Shown: positions 31,879 to 39,757, numbered from the stretch's first letter. The stretch is DNA of 47,523 nucleotides from Pontibacter amylolyticus (GCF_014638845.1 NZ_BMFP01000011.1:1-47523), one strand, 5' to 3'. Notes: generated from the sequence alone by a model not told the origin. Numbers and translations: made by a program.

Positions 31879-32322
31879 ATGATCAGGCCCTATACGCCAG
31901 CCGACCAGGAAGCGCTGCTGCAGATGCTGCGACTCAACACGCCCGCCTACTTTGCACCCGAGGAGGAAGCCGACTTCGTGCTATACCTGCAGGAGTGTCG
32001 CGAGGATTATTTTGTAGTGGAGCATGAGGGGCAGGTGGTAGGCGCCGGCGGCATCAATTACTTCGATGGCTATACCTGGGCGAGGCTGTCCTGGGATCTG
32101 GTGCACCCTGCGTTTCAGGGCAAAGGCATCGGCCGGAAACTGACGCTCTTCCGGATTTCAAAGCTGAAAGAAAGGCCCGGTATGCAATGGCTGCAGGTGC
32201 GCACGAGCCAATTGGTGTACCCCTTCTACCAGAAGCTGGGCTTTGAGCTGGAGAAAGTAGAAAAGGACTTCTGGGCGCAGGGCATTGATCTGTATCAGAT
32301 GAAGATGAATTTAAACGCTTAG
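31879..32322 (+). CDS. GNAT family N-acetyltransferase
   Basis: A 147-residue single-domain acetyltransferase. ATG 31879 is chosen over an in-frame TTG at 31870. The acetyl-CoA binding motif is LVHPAFQGKGIGRKLTLFRI (about 76-95), with the Q-x-x-G-x-G core. VVGAGGINYF is strand 4 and FYQKLGFELEK the C-terminal GNAT signature. The substrate cannot be inferred. It follows upp by 15 bp and may be co-transcribed. Confidence 0.88.
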   Translation: MIRPYTPADQEALLQMLRLNTPAYFAPEEEADFVLYLQECREDYFVVEHEGQVVGAGGINYFDGYTWARLSWDLVHPAFQGKGIGRKLTLFRISKLKERPGMQWLQVRTSQLVYPFYQKLGFELEKVEKDFWAQGIDLYQMKMNLNA

Positions 32323-32400
32323 AACCATCGTCCGATGACATGCCAAATGCGGATCAGTCAGGTAAAAACAACCAAAGCACATCCCTTTTAGAGTAGCAGA

Positions 32401-32853
32401 GTGGTAGAGGAACTTCTCAAATACGCGTCAGTATACCTGATCAGCATGGTGAAATTCATAGGCGGCCCCCTGACAGGTATGTCGCTGGGGTTATCCTATT
32501 TAGAAACGGTATCTCTGACGATCGCCGGTATGATGACGAGCGTATTCGTGTTTTCCGTTATAGGGCGCGCCGCCTCCCGGTGGTACTCTGCGTACCGGCG
32601 CAAAGCCCAAAAGCCCGTGTTTGGCACCAAAACGCGCTTCATTATCCGGATCTGGCACAATTTCGGGATGTTGGGCGTTGCCTTCTTCACCCCGCTTTTG
32701 CTGACACCGATCGCCGGCACCATGATAGCCGCCGTGTTTGGCGTGCCCCGTCGTCAAATCCTGCTGTACATGCTCTGCAGCGGCATCCTGTGGGGTTTCA
32801 TCCTGACCTTCCTCGTTTACCGCTTCCGGGAAGTGGTGCTGCAGTATCTGTAA
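32401..32853 (+). CDS. Small polytopic membrane protein, unknown
   Basis: 150 residues with about four hydrophobic segments (about 8-24, 34-58, 86-112 and 120-142) and a basic cytoplasmic loop (WYSAYRRKAQKP) between the second and third. I do not recognise a named family; the pattern FFTPLLLTPIAGTMIAAVFG followed by RRQILLYM loosely recalls small exporter or DedA-like proteins, but this is weak. GTG 32401 is the first possible start after an in-frame stop; ATG 32446 is an alternative that would lose part of the first helix. It converges on the helicase gene. Confidence 0.7.
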   Translation: MVEELLKYASVYLISMVKFIGGPLTGMSLGLSYLETVSLTIAGMMTSVFVFSVIGRAASRWYSAYRRKAQKPVFGTKTRFIIRIWHNFGMLGVAFFTPLLLTPIAGTMIAAVFGVPRRQILLYMLCSGILWGFILTFLVYRFREVVLQYL

Positions 32854-32854
32854 A

Positions 32855-32884
32855 CAAAAACACCCTGCCCTATCGGACAGGGTG
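32855..32884 (-). terminator. Terminator of the DEAD-box gene
   Basis: CACCCTGCCC and GGACAGGGTG form a 10-bp stem with one pair that is G-U only in the minus-strand RNA. A T run of five follows on that strand. It lies 7 bp from the helicase stop. Confidence 0.75.
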
Positions 32885-32891
32885 CGCTCGC

Positions 32892-34232
32892 TTATTTTTT
32901 CTTCTTTTTTGTCTTTTGCCAGAAAGAGGCTCTCGGGTCGCGCTTGCTCTCCGGCCGCTTCTTAGGGATGGCTTTCTTCTCGTGGAAAGCGCCTTTGAAA
33001 TCCGGGTTCTCGCTGCGTTTCTGGTGGTCGATGTCGCGGGCAATGGCCTGCTGCTCCTCAAACGTGATGTCGTGAATCTTTACCTCGGCTGGCATCGGCT
33101 CCTCCGGTATCTGCATCCGGATCAGCTTCTCGATCTTGCGTATGTGGTACATTTCCGCCGGGTTGGCAAAGGTAATGGCGGCGCCCACTTGCTCGGCGCG
33201 GCCGGTGCGGCCAATGCGGTGCACATAATCCTCGTACACAAAGGGCACGTCGAAGTTGATCACATGGCTTACCATCGTCACGTCTATACCTCTGGAAGCT
33301 ACGTCGGTGGCAACCAGGAAACGTACGTCGCCTCCTTTAAAAGCCTCCATGGAGTTGATGCGGGTGTTCTGGCCTTTGTTGCCGTGGATGGCCCGCACCT
33401 CGCCGTACTCGCGTCGCTCCAGAAACTTGGCCACATTCTCGGCGTTTTTCTTGCTGCGGGTAAAGATGATCACGCGGTTGAAAGCTTCTCGATCCTGAAT
33501 CAGATGCTCGAGCATGGCGATTTTGGTGCGCAGGTTCGGCACTTGGTAGAGTACCTGGCTCACGGTCTCGACCGGCGTGGCCTGCGGCGTGACCTCGATG
33601 CGGGTCGGGAACTCGAGAAACTCCTCCGACAGCTCCACCACCTTCGGGTGCATGGTGGCTGAGAAGAGCAGGTTCTGACGCTTGCGCGGCAATACCTCCA
33701 AGAGCTGACGGATCTGCGGCATAAAGCCCATGTCCATCATCTTGTCGGCTTCGTCGAGTACCAGTGTCTTGACCTCTTTTAATATTAGATCCCCTTTCAG
33801 GTATAGCTCCATCAGGCGCTTGGGCGTGGCGACCAGTATGTCGATGCCCTTGCTGAGGATCTCGATCTGGGTTTTGGGACCCAGTCCGCCGTAAATAACT
33901 GTATGGCGCAGGTCGGTATACTTGGCCAGCAACGTGATGTGCTCCTCGATCTGCATAGCCAGTTCGCGGGTGGGAGCCAGGATGATGGCGCGCGGGTTGG
34001 TGCCCTGCGCATACTTCACCTTCATCAGGATCGGCAGCAGGAAGGCCGCTGTTTTGCCCGTTCCGGTCTGCGCAATGCCCATCACATCGTGTCCGCCCAT
34101 GATAACAGGTATAGCTTTGAGCTGTATAGGCGTCGGCTTCTCATAACCGGCCTCCTCAATGGCGTTGAGCAGCTGTCGGTTCAGCTTAAAATCCTCGAAC
34201 GTGCTTATTTCTTTCTCCGCTTCTTCTGCCAT
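32892..34232 (-). CDS. DEAD-box ATP-dependent RNA helicase (RhlE-type)
   Basis: A 446-residue RNA helicase. The motifs appear in order: Q motif KPTPIQ (32-37), motif I AQTGTGKT (54-61), Ia PTRELA (87-92), GG and TPKR, motif II LDEADKMMDMGF (159-170), motif III SATM (191-194), then in the second RecA domain VIIFTRSKKNAE, ATDVASRGIDV and HRIGRTGR. A basic, Lys-rich C-terminal extension (about 395-446, ending KKKKK) probably binds RNA. It resembles RhlE-type helicases of Bacteroidota involved in ribosome assembly or cold adaptation. It is a single-gene unit with promoter boxes and a terminator. Confidence 0.95.
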   Translation of the reverse strand: MAEEAEKEISTFEDFKLNRQLLNAIEEAGYEKPTPIQLKAIPVIMGGHDVMGIAQTGTGKTAAFLLPILMKVKYAQGTNPRAIILAPTRELAMQIEEHITLLAKYTDLRHTVIYGGLGPKTQIEILSKGIDILVATPKRLMELYLKGDLILKEVKTLVLDEADKMMDMGFMPQIRQLLEVLPRKRQNLLFSATMHPKVVELSEEFLEFPTRIEVTPQATPVETVSQVLYQVPNLRTKIAMLEHLIQDREAFNRVIIFTRSKKNAENVAKFLERREYGEVRAIHGNKGQNTRINSMEAFKGGDVRFLVATDVASRGIDVTMVSHVINFDVPFVYEDYVHRIGRTGRAEQVGAAITFANPAEMYHIRKIEKLIRMQIPEEPMPAEVKIHDITFEEQQAIARDIDHQKRSENPDFKGAFHEKKAIPKKRPESKRDPRASFWQKTKKKKK

Positions 34233-34251
34233 GGTAGGTATTATTCAATTA

Positions 34252-34272
34252 CAAAAATATTAGACAAAGGTA
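34252..34272 (-). promoter_or_regulatory. Two -7-like boxes for the DEAD-box gene
   Basis: On the minus strand TACCTTTG (34272-34265) and TATTTTTG (34259-34252) both match TAnnTTTG, 20-33 nt before the ATG at 34232. Which one is used cannot be told. Confidence 0.45.
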
Positions 34273-34357
34273 CGGGAAAATTGTGGGAGCGGGATAAAGC
34301 TGAAAATTCTGTTTAAGAATTACAGTATCTTGAGGCTTATATATTGGAGTTGTCATT

Positions 34358-34972
34358 ATGCTTAAAAAGATTCTTAAATGGTTGCTCATATTAGCAGGCC
34401 TAGCCTTCATTGGCCTTGTAAGTGTTCTTCTGATGATTATGGCTGCCTTTGGCGCTTTTGATAAGGAGTACACAATACAGGAACTAATAGCGCATTATGA
34501 TTCCAAGCAAGCCGAGATGCTTGCACTCAAATCTTATTTCCAATCCATTGTGCCTGCCCATCACACTGTGAAAATTGAGTTTACAGATAATAACGAGCTA
34601 AACATTTTTCACATATCCACTCTAGACACAACCACAGGGAGCAAAATGCGGAATGACAATTGGGATTTGAAGATTAAATCTGCAAGGGTTGACTCTATGA
34701 TTACTTCGTTGGGATGGTCACGTAAAACACTCAAGATCCTAAAAGCAAAATTGGATGAAGCCGGATGCATTTCGGTAACAAACAGCAGTCCTTTTAACAT
34801 AGGCTTTCAGCGTAGCGGGATGGGCATGTATTTTTATAATCTGTTTGATAAGCCTATACCTGACAGCCTGAGGGCAAATTACGATGACAGCTGTACCTAT
34901 GTGCTGTATACCGATCAGGTGGTACTGGAGTATGGTGGGGGAGCGGTCGGACCGCAGTGTTTCCCCTGGTAA
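34358..34972 (+). CDS. Membrane-anchored protein of unknown function
   Basis: 204 residues. The first helix (about 5-34, KWLLILAGLAFIGLVSVLLMIM) looks like a membrane anchor rather than a cleaved signal, with the rest probably periplasmic. The C-terminal part has a compact conserved-looking block: FYNLFDKPIPDSL, CTYVLYTDQVVLEYGGG and the final CFPW. I do not recognise a family. This gene is noticeably more AT-rich than its neighbours, including more A/T third positions, so it may have a different history. It lies 87 bp before the serpin gene. Confidence 0.72.
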   Translation: MLKKILKWLLILAGLAFIGLVSVLLMIMAAFGAFDKEYTIQELIAHYDSKQAEMLALKSYFQSIVPAHHTVKIEFTDNNELNIFHISTLDTTTGSKMRNDNWDLKIKSARVDSMITSLGWSRKTLKILKAKLDEAGCISVTNSSPFNIGFQRSGMGMYFYNLFDKPIPDSLRANYDDSCTYVLYTDQVVLEYGGGAVGPQCFPW

Positions 34973-35059
34973 ACAGGATAAGTAAAACGCCATATGCAAC
35001 CATCCCGCCCTGATCCGGGTCTTTCAGGTATAGCCCTTTACCTTAATCCGAAGTTATCC

Positions 35060-36292
35060 ATGAATAAAAGCATATTTCTCTCAGGTATAGCCCTTGCGGC
35101 GATGAGTTTGTTTTCCGGTTGCCAGAAAGAGATGGTAGACGACGGACTGAATACACCCAACATCCGTCCGCTCACAGCACAGGAGCAGAAGACGGTGAGC
35201 AGTTCCAATGACTTTGCTTTCCGGGCTTTTGCGCAATTGAGCGAAGCAGAAGGAGCGGAGAATGTTTTCATCTCCCCCCTGAGCATCAGCATGTCGCTGG
35301 GCATGGCCTACAACGGGGCCGATGGCGAAACCAAAGAAGCGATGCGCCAAGCGCTGGGCTTTACGCTGCCCTCCGATGACGAGATCAACAAGTCTTTTAA
35401 GGACCTGGACGCGCTCTTAAAAGGGATAGACAAGCAGGTCGTTTTTACTTCGGCCAACTCGCTATGGCATAGCAATATGGTGCGACTGCAGGCGCCTTTC
35501 ATCCAGACCAACAAAACCTACTTCGACGCCACCCTGCAGGGGCTCGATTTTGCCTCTCCAGCCGCAGTAGACCAGATCAACAACTGGGTGAAAAGCAAAA
35601 CCAACGATAAGATAGACAAGATCATCGAGGAAATCGGGCGGGATGAGGTGCTGTTTCTGATCAACGCCATCTATTTCAAAGGCACCTGGACTTACCCTTT
35701 TGATAAGAGCCTGACCAAGCCGGGGCCATTCCAGCTCGAGAACGGCAACACGGTTACGCCTGAGTTCATGACGATGCAAAAAGGCGAATACATGCACTAC
35801 CGCGACAATACCAAAGAACTGGTTGACCTGCCTTACGGAAACGGGCAGTACAGCATGACCATCGTGATGCCGGGCGGAGACAACAAGGTGCAGGATATTT
35901 TGCCGGAGCTGAATCCGACTAACCTGAATGCCTGGCTGGCCGGTGCGAAAAAAACCACCTGGGAGCTCCACATGCCAAAGTTTAACCTGGAGTATGAGAA
36001 AAAACTGAACGACATGCTGACAAAGCTGGGCATGGGCGTTGCTTTTACGAGCCAGGCCAACTTTAGCCGCATGATAGAGGGGCATGGCAGCGTGGCGATC
36101 TCCGAAGTAAAGCATAAAACCTTTGTGGAGGTGAACGAAGAAGGCACGGAAGCGGCCGCGGTTACTTCTACTGGTGTTATGGTTACTTCCTTGCCGCCTT
36201 CCGTACGCATCGACCGGCCTTTCGTGTTCATGATCCGGGAGAAATCCTCAGGCGCCATCCTCTTCATCGGCAAGCTGATGCAACCCGAATAG
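35060..36292 (+). CDS. Serpin-family lipoprotein (protease inhibitor)
   Basis: 410 residues from ATG 35060, which begins a lipoprotein signal peptide with lipobox LFSGC (Cys21). The longer frame from 34994 lacks signal character. The mature protein is a full-length serpin: NVFISPLSISMSLGMAYNGA near the N-terminus, FLINAIYFKGTW in the centre and PFVFMIREKSSGAILFIGKL at the end. The reactive-centre loop hinge EEGTEAAAV (360-368) has the small residues required of inhibitory serpins, and the hinge-to-P1 spacing matches alpha-1-antitrypsin, predicting P1-P1' as Thr376-Ser377. It probably inhibits a serine or cysteine protease at the cell envelope. The target is unknown. Bacterial serpins are patchily distributed, which is compatible with transfer. 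Confidence 0.94.
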   Translation: MNKSIFLSGIALAAMSLFSGCQKEMVDDGLNTPNIRPLTAQEQKTVSSSNDFAFRAFAQLSEAEGAENVFISPLSISMSLGMAYNGADGETKEAMRQALGFTLPSDDEINKSFKDLDALLKGIDKQVVFTSANSLWHSNMVRLQAPFIQTNKTYFDATLQGLDFASPAAVDQINNWVKSKTNDKIDKIIEEIGRDEVLFLINAIYFKGTWTYPFDKSLTKPGPFQLENGNTVTPEFMTMQKGEYMHYRDNTKELVDLPYGNGQYSMTIVMPGGDNKVQDILPELNPTNLNAWLAGAKKTTWELHMPKFNLEYEKKLNDMLTKLGMGVAFTSQANFSRMIEGHGSVAISEVKHKTFVEVNEEGTEAAAVTSTGVMVTSLPPSVRIDRPFVFMIREKSSGAILFIGKLMQPE

Positions 36293-36296
36293 CGGC

Positions 36297-36325
36297 AGGT
36301 ATAGCTTTTGCTTTTTCAGGTATAG
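36297..36325. repeat. Two direct copies of AGGTATAG between serpin and pyrC
   Basis: AGGTATAG at 36297-36304 and 36318-36325, 21 bp apart, fill the short gap after the serpin stop, just upstream of the pyrC -7 box. Confidence 0.8.
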
Positions 36326-36354
36326 CATTGTGCATGAAAAACGCTAATGTGTGT

Positions 36355-36362
36355 TAACTTTG
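36355..36362 (+). promoter_or_regulatory. Putative -7 box for pyrC
   Basis: TAACTTTG matches TAnnTTTG and lies 21 nt before ATG 36384. It would fall inside the coding region if the upstream GTG at 36351 were used, so it supports ATG 36384. Confidence 0.55.
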
Positions 36363-36383
36363 TTGAGCACATACCTTAGCAGC

Positions 36384-37718
36384 ATGAAATCTATCCTGAT
36401 AAAGAACGCACAGCTTGTAAACGAAGGGAACACTACCACCGCCGATGTGCTGGTAAAAGACGGGCGCATCGAGCAGATCGGACCAGGTATAGCAGCCGAA
36501 GCCGACCAGACCATTGACGCTACCGGCCTGCACCTGTTGCCCGGCGCCATCGACGACCAGGTGCACTTCCGCGAGCCGGGCCTCACGCACAAAGCCAGAA
36601 TTGAGACAGAGGCGAGAGCGGCTGTGGCAGGCGGCACGACTTCGTTTATGGAGATGCCCAACACGGTGCCCAACACTGTGACGCAGGAATTGCTTGAAGA
36701 CAAGTATAAGATTGCTTCTCAGACCTCACTGGCAAACTACTCCTTTTATATGGGGGCCACCAACGACAACCTGGCCGAGGTGCTGCTCACCAACCCCAAC
36801 ACGGTGTGCGGCATCAAGATCTTCATGGGCTCTTCCACGGGGAACATGCTCGTGGACAACGAAGAGACGCTGGAGCAGATCTTCGCCAAGGCCAGGCTAC
36901 CAATCGCCGTGCATTGCGAGGACGAGCAGACCATCCGCGACAACATGGCCATCTATGAAGAGAAGTACGGCGAGGATATCCCTATAAAGTGCCATCCCGA
37001 GATCCGTAACGAGACAGCCTGTTTCAAGTCGTCCTTTCTGGCCGTGAAGCTAGCCGAGAAGCACAACACGCGCCTGCACATCCTGCATATCTCCACAGAA
37101 GAGGAGCTCAAGCTGTTCCGTAACGATATTCCGCTCGAGCAGAAGCGCATTACGGCCGAGGTATGCGTGCATCACCTTTGGTTCGACAAAGAGGATTATG
37201 ATACATACGGCACCCTGATCAAGTGCAACCCGGCCGTGAAAGAGCACCGCCACAAAGAAGGTCTGCTGCAGGGTTTGCTCGAAGACAAGCTCGACGTGAT
37301 CGCCACCGACCATGCGCCGCATACCTGGGAAGAGAAGCAGGGCAAGTACAAGCAGGCGCCAAGCGGTGTGCCGCTGGTGCAGCATTCGGTGCAGATGATG
37401 CTCGAGTTCGTGAAGCAGGGCAAGCTGCCGATCGAGAAGGTGGTGGAAAAAATGGCCCATGCGCCGGCCATCCTCTTCAACGTGCGCGAGCGCGGCTACA
37501 TCCGCGAAGGTTACTGGGCCGACTTGGTACTGGTGGATCTGAACAAACCCTATACCGTCACCAAAGACAACACCTACTACCTGTGCAACTGGTCGCCTTT
37601 CGAAGGCCATACCTTCAGCAGCACCATCACCCATACCTTCGTGTCCGGTCACCTGGCTTTTGCCAACGGGGAGTTTGACGAGAGCAAAAAAGGCGAGCGC
37701 CTTTTGTTTGACAGATAA
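36384..37718 (+). CDS. pyrC: Dihydroorotase
   Basis: 444 residues; the enzyme cyclises carbamoyl aspartate to dihydroorotate in pyrimidine synthesis. ATG 36384 is chosen over GTG 36351. The amidohydrolase barrel is complete, with metal-site regions IDDQVHFREPG (about 57-67), GIKIFMGSSTGN, IAVHCEDE, LHILHIST and the catalytic-Asp motif ATDHAPHTWEEK. In the first motif the usual HxH reads Gln59-Val-His61, so one expected metal ligand is replaced; from memory this QVHFREPG form is usual in Bacteroidota dihydroorotases. The enzyme is likely functional. A small CPWCG protein gene follows 16 bp downstream. Confidence 0.93.
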   Translation: MKSILIKNAQLVNEGNTTTADVLVKDGRIEQIGPGIAAEADQTIDATGLHLLPGAIDDQVHFREPGLTHKARIETEARAAVAGGTTSFMEMPNTVPNTVTQELLEDKYKIASQTSLANYSFYMGATNDNLAEVLLTNPNTVCGIKIFMGSSTGNMLVDNEETLEQIFAKARLPIAVHCEDEQTIRDNMAIYEEKYGEDIPIKCHPEIRNETACFKSSFLAVKLAEKHNTRLHILHISTEEELKLFRNDIPLEQKRITAEVCVHHLWFDKEDYDTYGTLIKCNPAVKEHRHKEGLLQGLLEDKLDVIATDHAPHTWEEKQGKYKQAPSGVPLVQHSVQMMLEFVKQGKLPIEKVVEKMAHAPAILFNVRERGYIREGYWADLVLVDLNKPYTVTKDNTYYLCNWSPFEGHTFSSTITHTFVSGHLAFANGEFDESKKGERLLFDR

Positions 37719-37734
37719 ATAAGTAGGTATAGAG

Positions 37735-38103
37735 ATGGAACTAGAGCGATTCAAAGAGCTGCATGCCCGCTTCTTTGGGAAAGAGCTGCCGGAGGAAGTG
37801 CTGCAATCAGAGGAGTACGAAGCGTATGAAGAAGCGATTCACGAAGACGAAGCCTGCTACAACTGGGCAACAGCCGAAAAGCTGAAAAGCCGGGGATTCG
37901 ACTATGAGAACTACTGCTGCCTGATGATGGCAGACAAGGTATACGAGAGCCTGGATGCGGAAGGGGAGATCAGGTATGATGATCCGGAAGTGATTATCAA
38001 CAAATGGGACGAAGACTTTTACGGTATACCTGTACACAACGGCAGTGCTACGATGGTAGTGATCAACTACTGCCCGTGGTGCGGCACTAAACTGAGTAAG
38101 TAA
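37735..38103 (+). CDS. Small acidic protein with C-terminal CPWCG motif (DUF6980-like)
   Basis: 122 residues, acidic, no signal peptide. The N-terminal half is helical and Glu-rich; the C-terminal half has ENYCCLMMADKV and ends MVVINYCPWCGTKL. The CPWCG pair and the preceding Cys-Cys suggest a bound metal ion or thiol chemistry. The order CC, then an Asp-rich middle, then YCPWCG recalls DUF6980 proteins, but I am only moderately sure. The gene starts 16 bp after pyrC and is probably co-transcribed with it. Function unknown. Confidence 0.78.
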   Translation: MELERFKELHARFFGKELPEEVLQSEEYEAYEEAIHEDEACYNWATAEKLKSRGFDYENYCCLMMADKVYESLDAEGEIRYDDPEVIINKWDEDFYGIPVHNGSATMVVINYCPWCGTKLSK

Positions 38104-38127
38104 GGGCCGTTCCATTATCCTAAACTA

Positions 38128-38274
38128 TCCCCTTGAGGACAAGTGAGAACGGGAGTTCAAAACTTGCGACCAAGGGTCAATAGGGGTATATACTCAGAGA
38201 TTAAATGCCAGCAATCTGCCAAATTGTAATCCCCTCTCACTTGTAAACACCCCTCTGCGCTCCCCTCAAGGGGA
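38128..38274. repeat. Palindromic intergenic element bounded by inverted repeats
   Basis: TCCCCTTGAGG (38128-38138) at the left end is the exact reverse complement of CCTCAAGGGGA (38264-38274) at the right end. Inside it, ACAAGTGAG (38139-38147) is the exact reverse complement of CTCACTTGT (38236-38244). About 147 bp, no ORF. The right end resembles, in reverse, the TTCCCC-type repeats at 25756-25981. It looks like a small non-coding mobile-type element or a composite of dispersed palindromes. Confidence 0.6.
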
Positions 38275-38327
38275 GAATTTCCTAGAATGAATCGGCCTAA
38301 GAGTAAGTAAGGGTCTAAAATTTTAAA

Positions 38328-38405
38328 CTGTCATCCCGAAAACAGGAGAGATCCGGATCCATACCTGTTAGGTTATCAGATTTTTCCCTGGGGTCAAAAT
38401 GACAG
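38328..38405. repeat. Dispersed palindromic element (CTGTCAT...ATGACAG)
   Basis: CTGTCATCCCGAAAACAGGA at the left and GGGGTCAAAATGACAG at the right. The outer CTGTCAT and ATGACAG are exact inverted 7-mers bounding a 78-bp non-coding unit. It has the look of the GTCATCC-type dispersed repeats common between genes in Bacteroidota. Confidence 0.55.
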
Positions 38406-38553
38406 GAATTGCTAGTGACGTTGATAATGGCTTTATACCTAATAGCTTAGATGTTTTCGAGGACTAGGATTACGAACTTTATTCAAAAAAATGCCTCTCA
38501 CGTATTGTAAATAAGAAAACGCCGCGTATATTTGCATTCTCAAACGAGACACG

Positions 38554-38630
38554 GTGGTTGTAGCTCAGTTGGTTAGAGCACCAGATTGTGATTCTGGGGG
38601 TCGTGGGTTCGAGACCCATCTTCCACCCCA
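38554..38630 (+). tRNA. tRNA-His (anticodon GTG)
   Basis: A complete 77-nt cloverleaf with encoded CCA. The D stem is GCTC/GAGC. The anticodon stem CCAGA/TCTGG encloses TTGTGAT, anticodon GTG at 38588-38590. The T arm is GTGGG-TTCGAGA-CCCAT. G at 38553 gives the extra G-1 that tRNA-His needs, opposite discriminator C73. In the acceptor stem GTGGTTG faces CTTCCAC, leaving two adjacent U-U mismatches at pairs 5-68 and 6-67. A terminator follows at once, so the tRNA is a single-gene unit. Confidence 0.93.
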
Positions 38631-38662
38631 AGCCCTTGAAGCAATCCTTCAAGGGCTTTTTT
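38631..38662 (+). terminator. tRNA-His terminator
   Basis: AGCCCTTGAAG and CTTCAAGGGCT form a perfect 11-bp stem with a 5-nt loop, followed by a T run, starting directly after the encoded CCA. Confidence 0.9.
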
Positions 38663-38674
38663 CATTTAAGGTAA

Positions 38675-38775
38675 ATTGCTAAATGGCTGCATGGTTAAAT
38701 TGTTGATACTAAGTACATTCGTGAAACAACAATTAAACAATTTAGCAATCAACAATTAGGTTAACAATCAACAAT
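38675..38775. repeat. AT-rich interleaved inverted repeats
   Basis: ATTGCTAAAT (38675-38684) is the reverse complement of ATTTAGCAAT (38740-38749), and TAAATTGTT (38696-38704) of AACAATTTA (38736-38744). CAACAATT recurs three times to the right. Non-coding, in the leader region of the PfkB gene. Confidence 0.55.
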
Positions 38776-38783
38776 TCAAAAAT

Positions 38784-39707
38784 ATGAGCTTAGTAGTAGT
38801 AGGTTCGATGGCGTTCGACGCGCTGGAAACTCCCTTCGGGAAGACAGATAAAATTGTAGGTGGTGCGGCAACGTACATTTCACTGTCGGCTTCCTATTTC
38901 GTGAAGCCCGTGAATGTGGTATCGGTAGTGGGTGGTGATTTCGATCAGGACCACATCAGCCTGATGCACCAGCGCAACATCAGCACCGAGGGCGTTCAGG
39001 TAAAGGAGAACGAGAAGTCCTTCTTCTGGTCCGGCCGCTACTTCAACGACATGAACAGCCGCGAAACGCTGGTTACTGAGCTGAACGTGCTGGGCGACTT
39101 TGACCCGATCATTCCGGAAGCATACCAAAACTGCGAATTCCTGATGCTGGGCAACCTGGCGCCGCAGGTGCAGCGCACGGTACTGGAGCGCCTCAACAAC
39201 CGTCCGAAACTGATCGTGATGGACACCATGAACTTCTGGATGGACATTGCTATGGACGAACTGCAGAAGACCATCGCACTGGTAGACGTACTGTCGATCA
39301 ACGACGAGGAGGCGCGTCAGCTGAGCGGCGAGTACTCTTTGGTGAAGGCTGCCCGTAAGATCATGGCCATGGGACCAAAATACCTGATCATCAAAAAAGG
39401 AGAGCACGGTGCCCTGTTGTTCCACGAAGGCAAAGTATTCTTTGCGCCAGCCCTACCGCTGGAGGAAGTGTTCGACCCAACCGGAGCGGGCGATACCTTT
39501 GCCGGTGGTTTCATCGGCTACATCGCTGCCACAGGCGACATCAGCTTCGAGAATATGAAGCGCGCCATCATCCACGGTTCGGCCATGGCCTCGTTCTGCG
39601 TAGAAAAATTTGGTACTGAAAGATTGAAGAACCTAGACCAGCAGGAGATTGACGGCCGCGTGCAGCAATTTGTGAACCTGGTGGCTTTTGACACAGTATT
39701 GTCTTAA
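38784..39707 (+). CDS. PfkB-family carbohydrate or nucleoside kinase
   Basis: A 307-residue ribokinase-fold kinase. The N-terminal GGAATYISLSASYF block is the first PfkB signature, giving the substrate-binding lid and core. The C-terminal signature DPTGAGDTFAGGF (231-243) carries the catalytic base Asp237 and the anion hole. Length is right for the family. The substrate (sugar, adenosine or inosine) cannot be settled by eye. It lies after an AT-rich repeat region and ends in a strong UUCG terminator. Confidence 0.9.
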   Translation: MSLVVVGSMAFDALETPFGKTDKIVGGAATYISLSASYFVKPVNVVSVVGGDFDQDHISLMHQRNISTEGVQVKENEKSFFWSGRYFNDMNSRETLVTELNVLGDFDPIIPEAYQNCEFLMLGNLAPQVQRTVLERLNNRPKLIVMDTMNFWMDIAMDELQKTIALVDVLSINDEEARQLSGEYSLVKAARKIMAMGPKYLIIKKGEHGALLFHEGKVFFAPALPLEEVFDPTGAGDTFAGGFIGYIAATGDISFENMKRAIIHGSAMASFCVEKFGTERLKNLDQQEIDGRVQQFVNLVAFDTVLS

Positions 39708-39732
39708 TTATAAAGATTTTATATGTTAAAGA

Positions 39733-39757
39733 AAGGGAGGCTTCGGCTTCCCTTTTT
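39733..39757 (+). terminator. Terminator with cUUCGg tetraloop
   Basis: AAGGGAGGC and GCTTCCCTT (one G-U pair) close a TTCG loop, the very stable cUUCGg tetraloop, followed by a T run of six. Confidence 0.9.

Noticed and set aside
32401..32853. DedA/VTT family assignment for the small membrane protein
   Set aside because: Only a loose hydrophobic pattern; the DedA motifs are not found.
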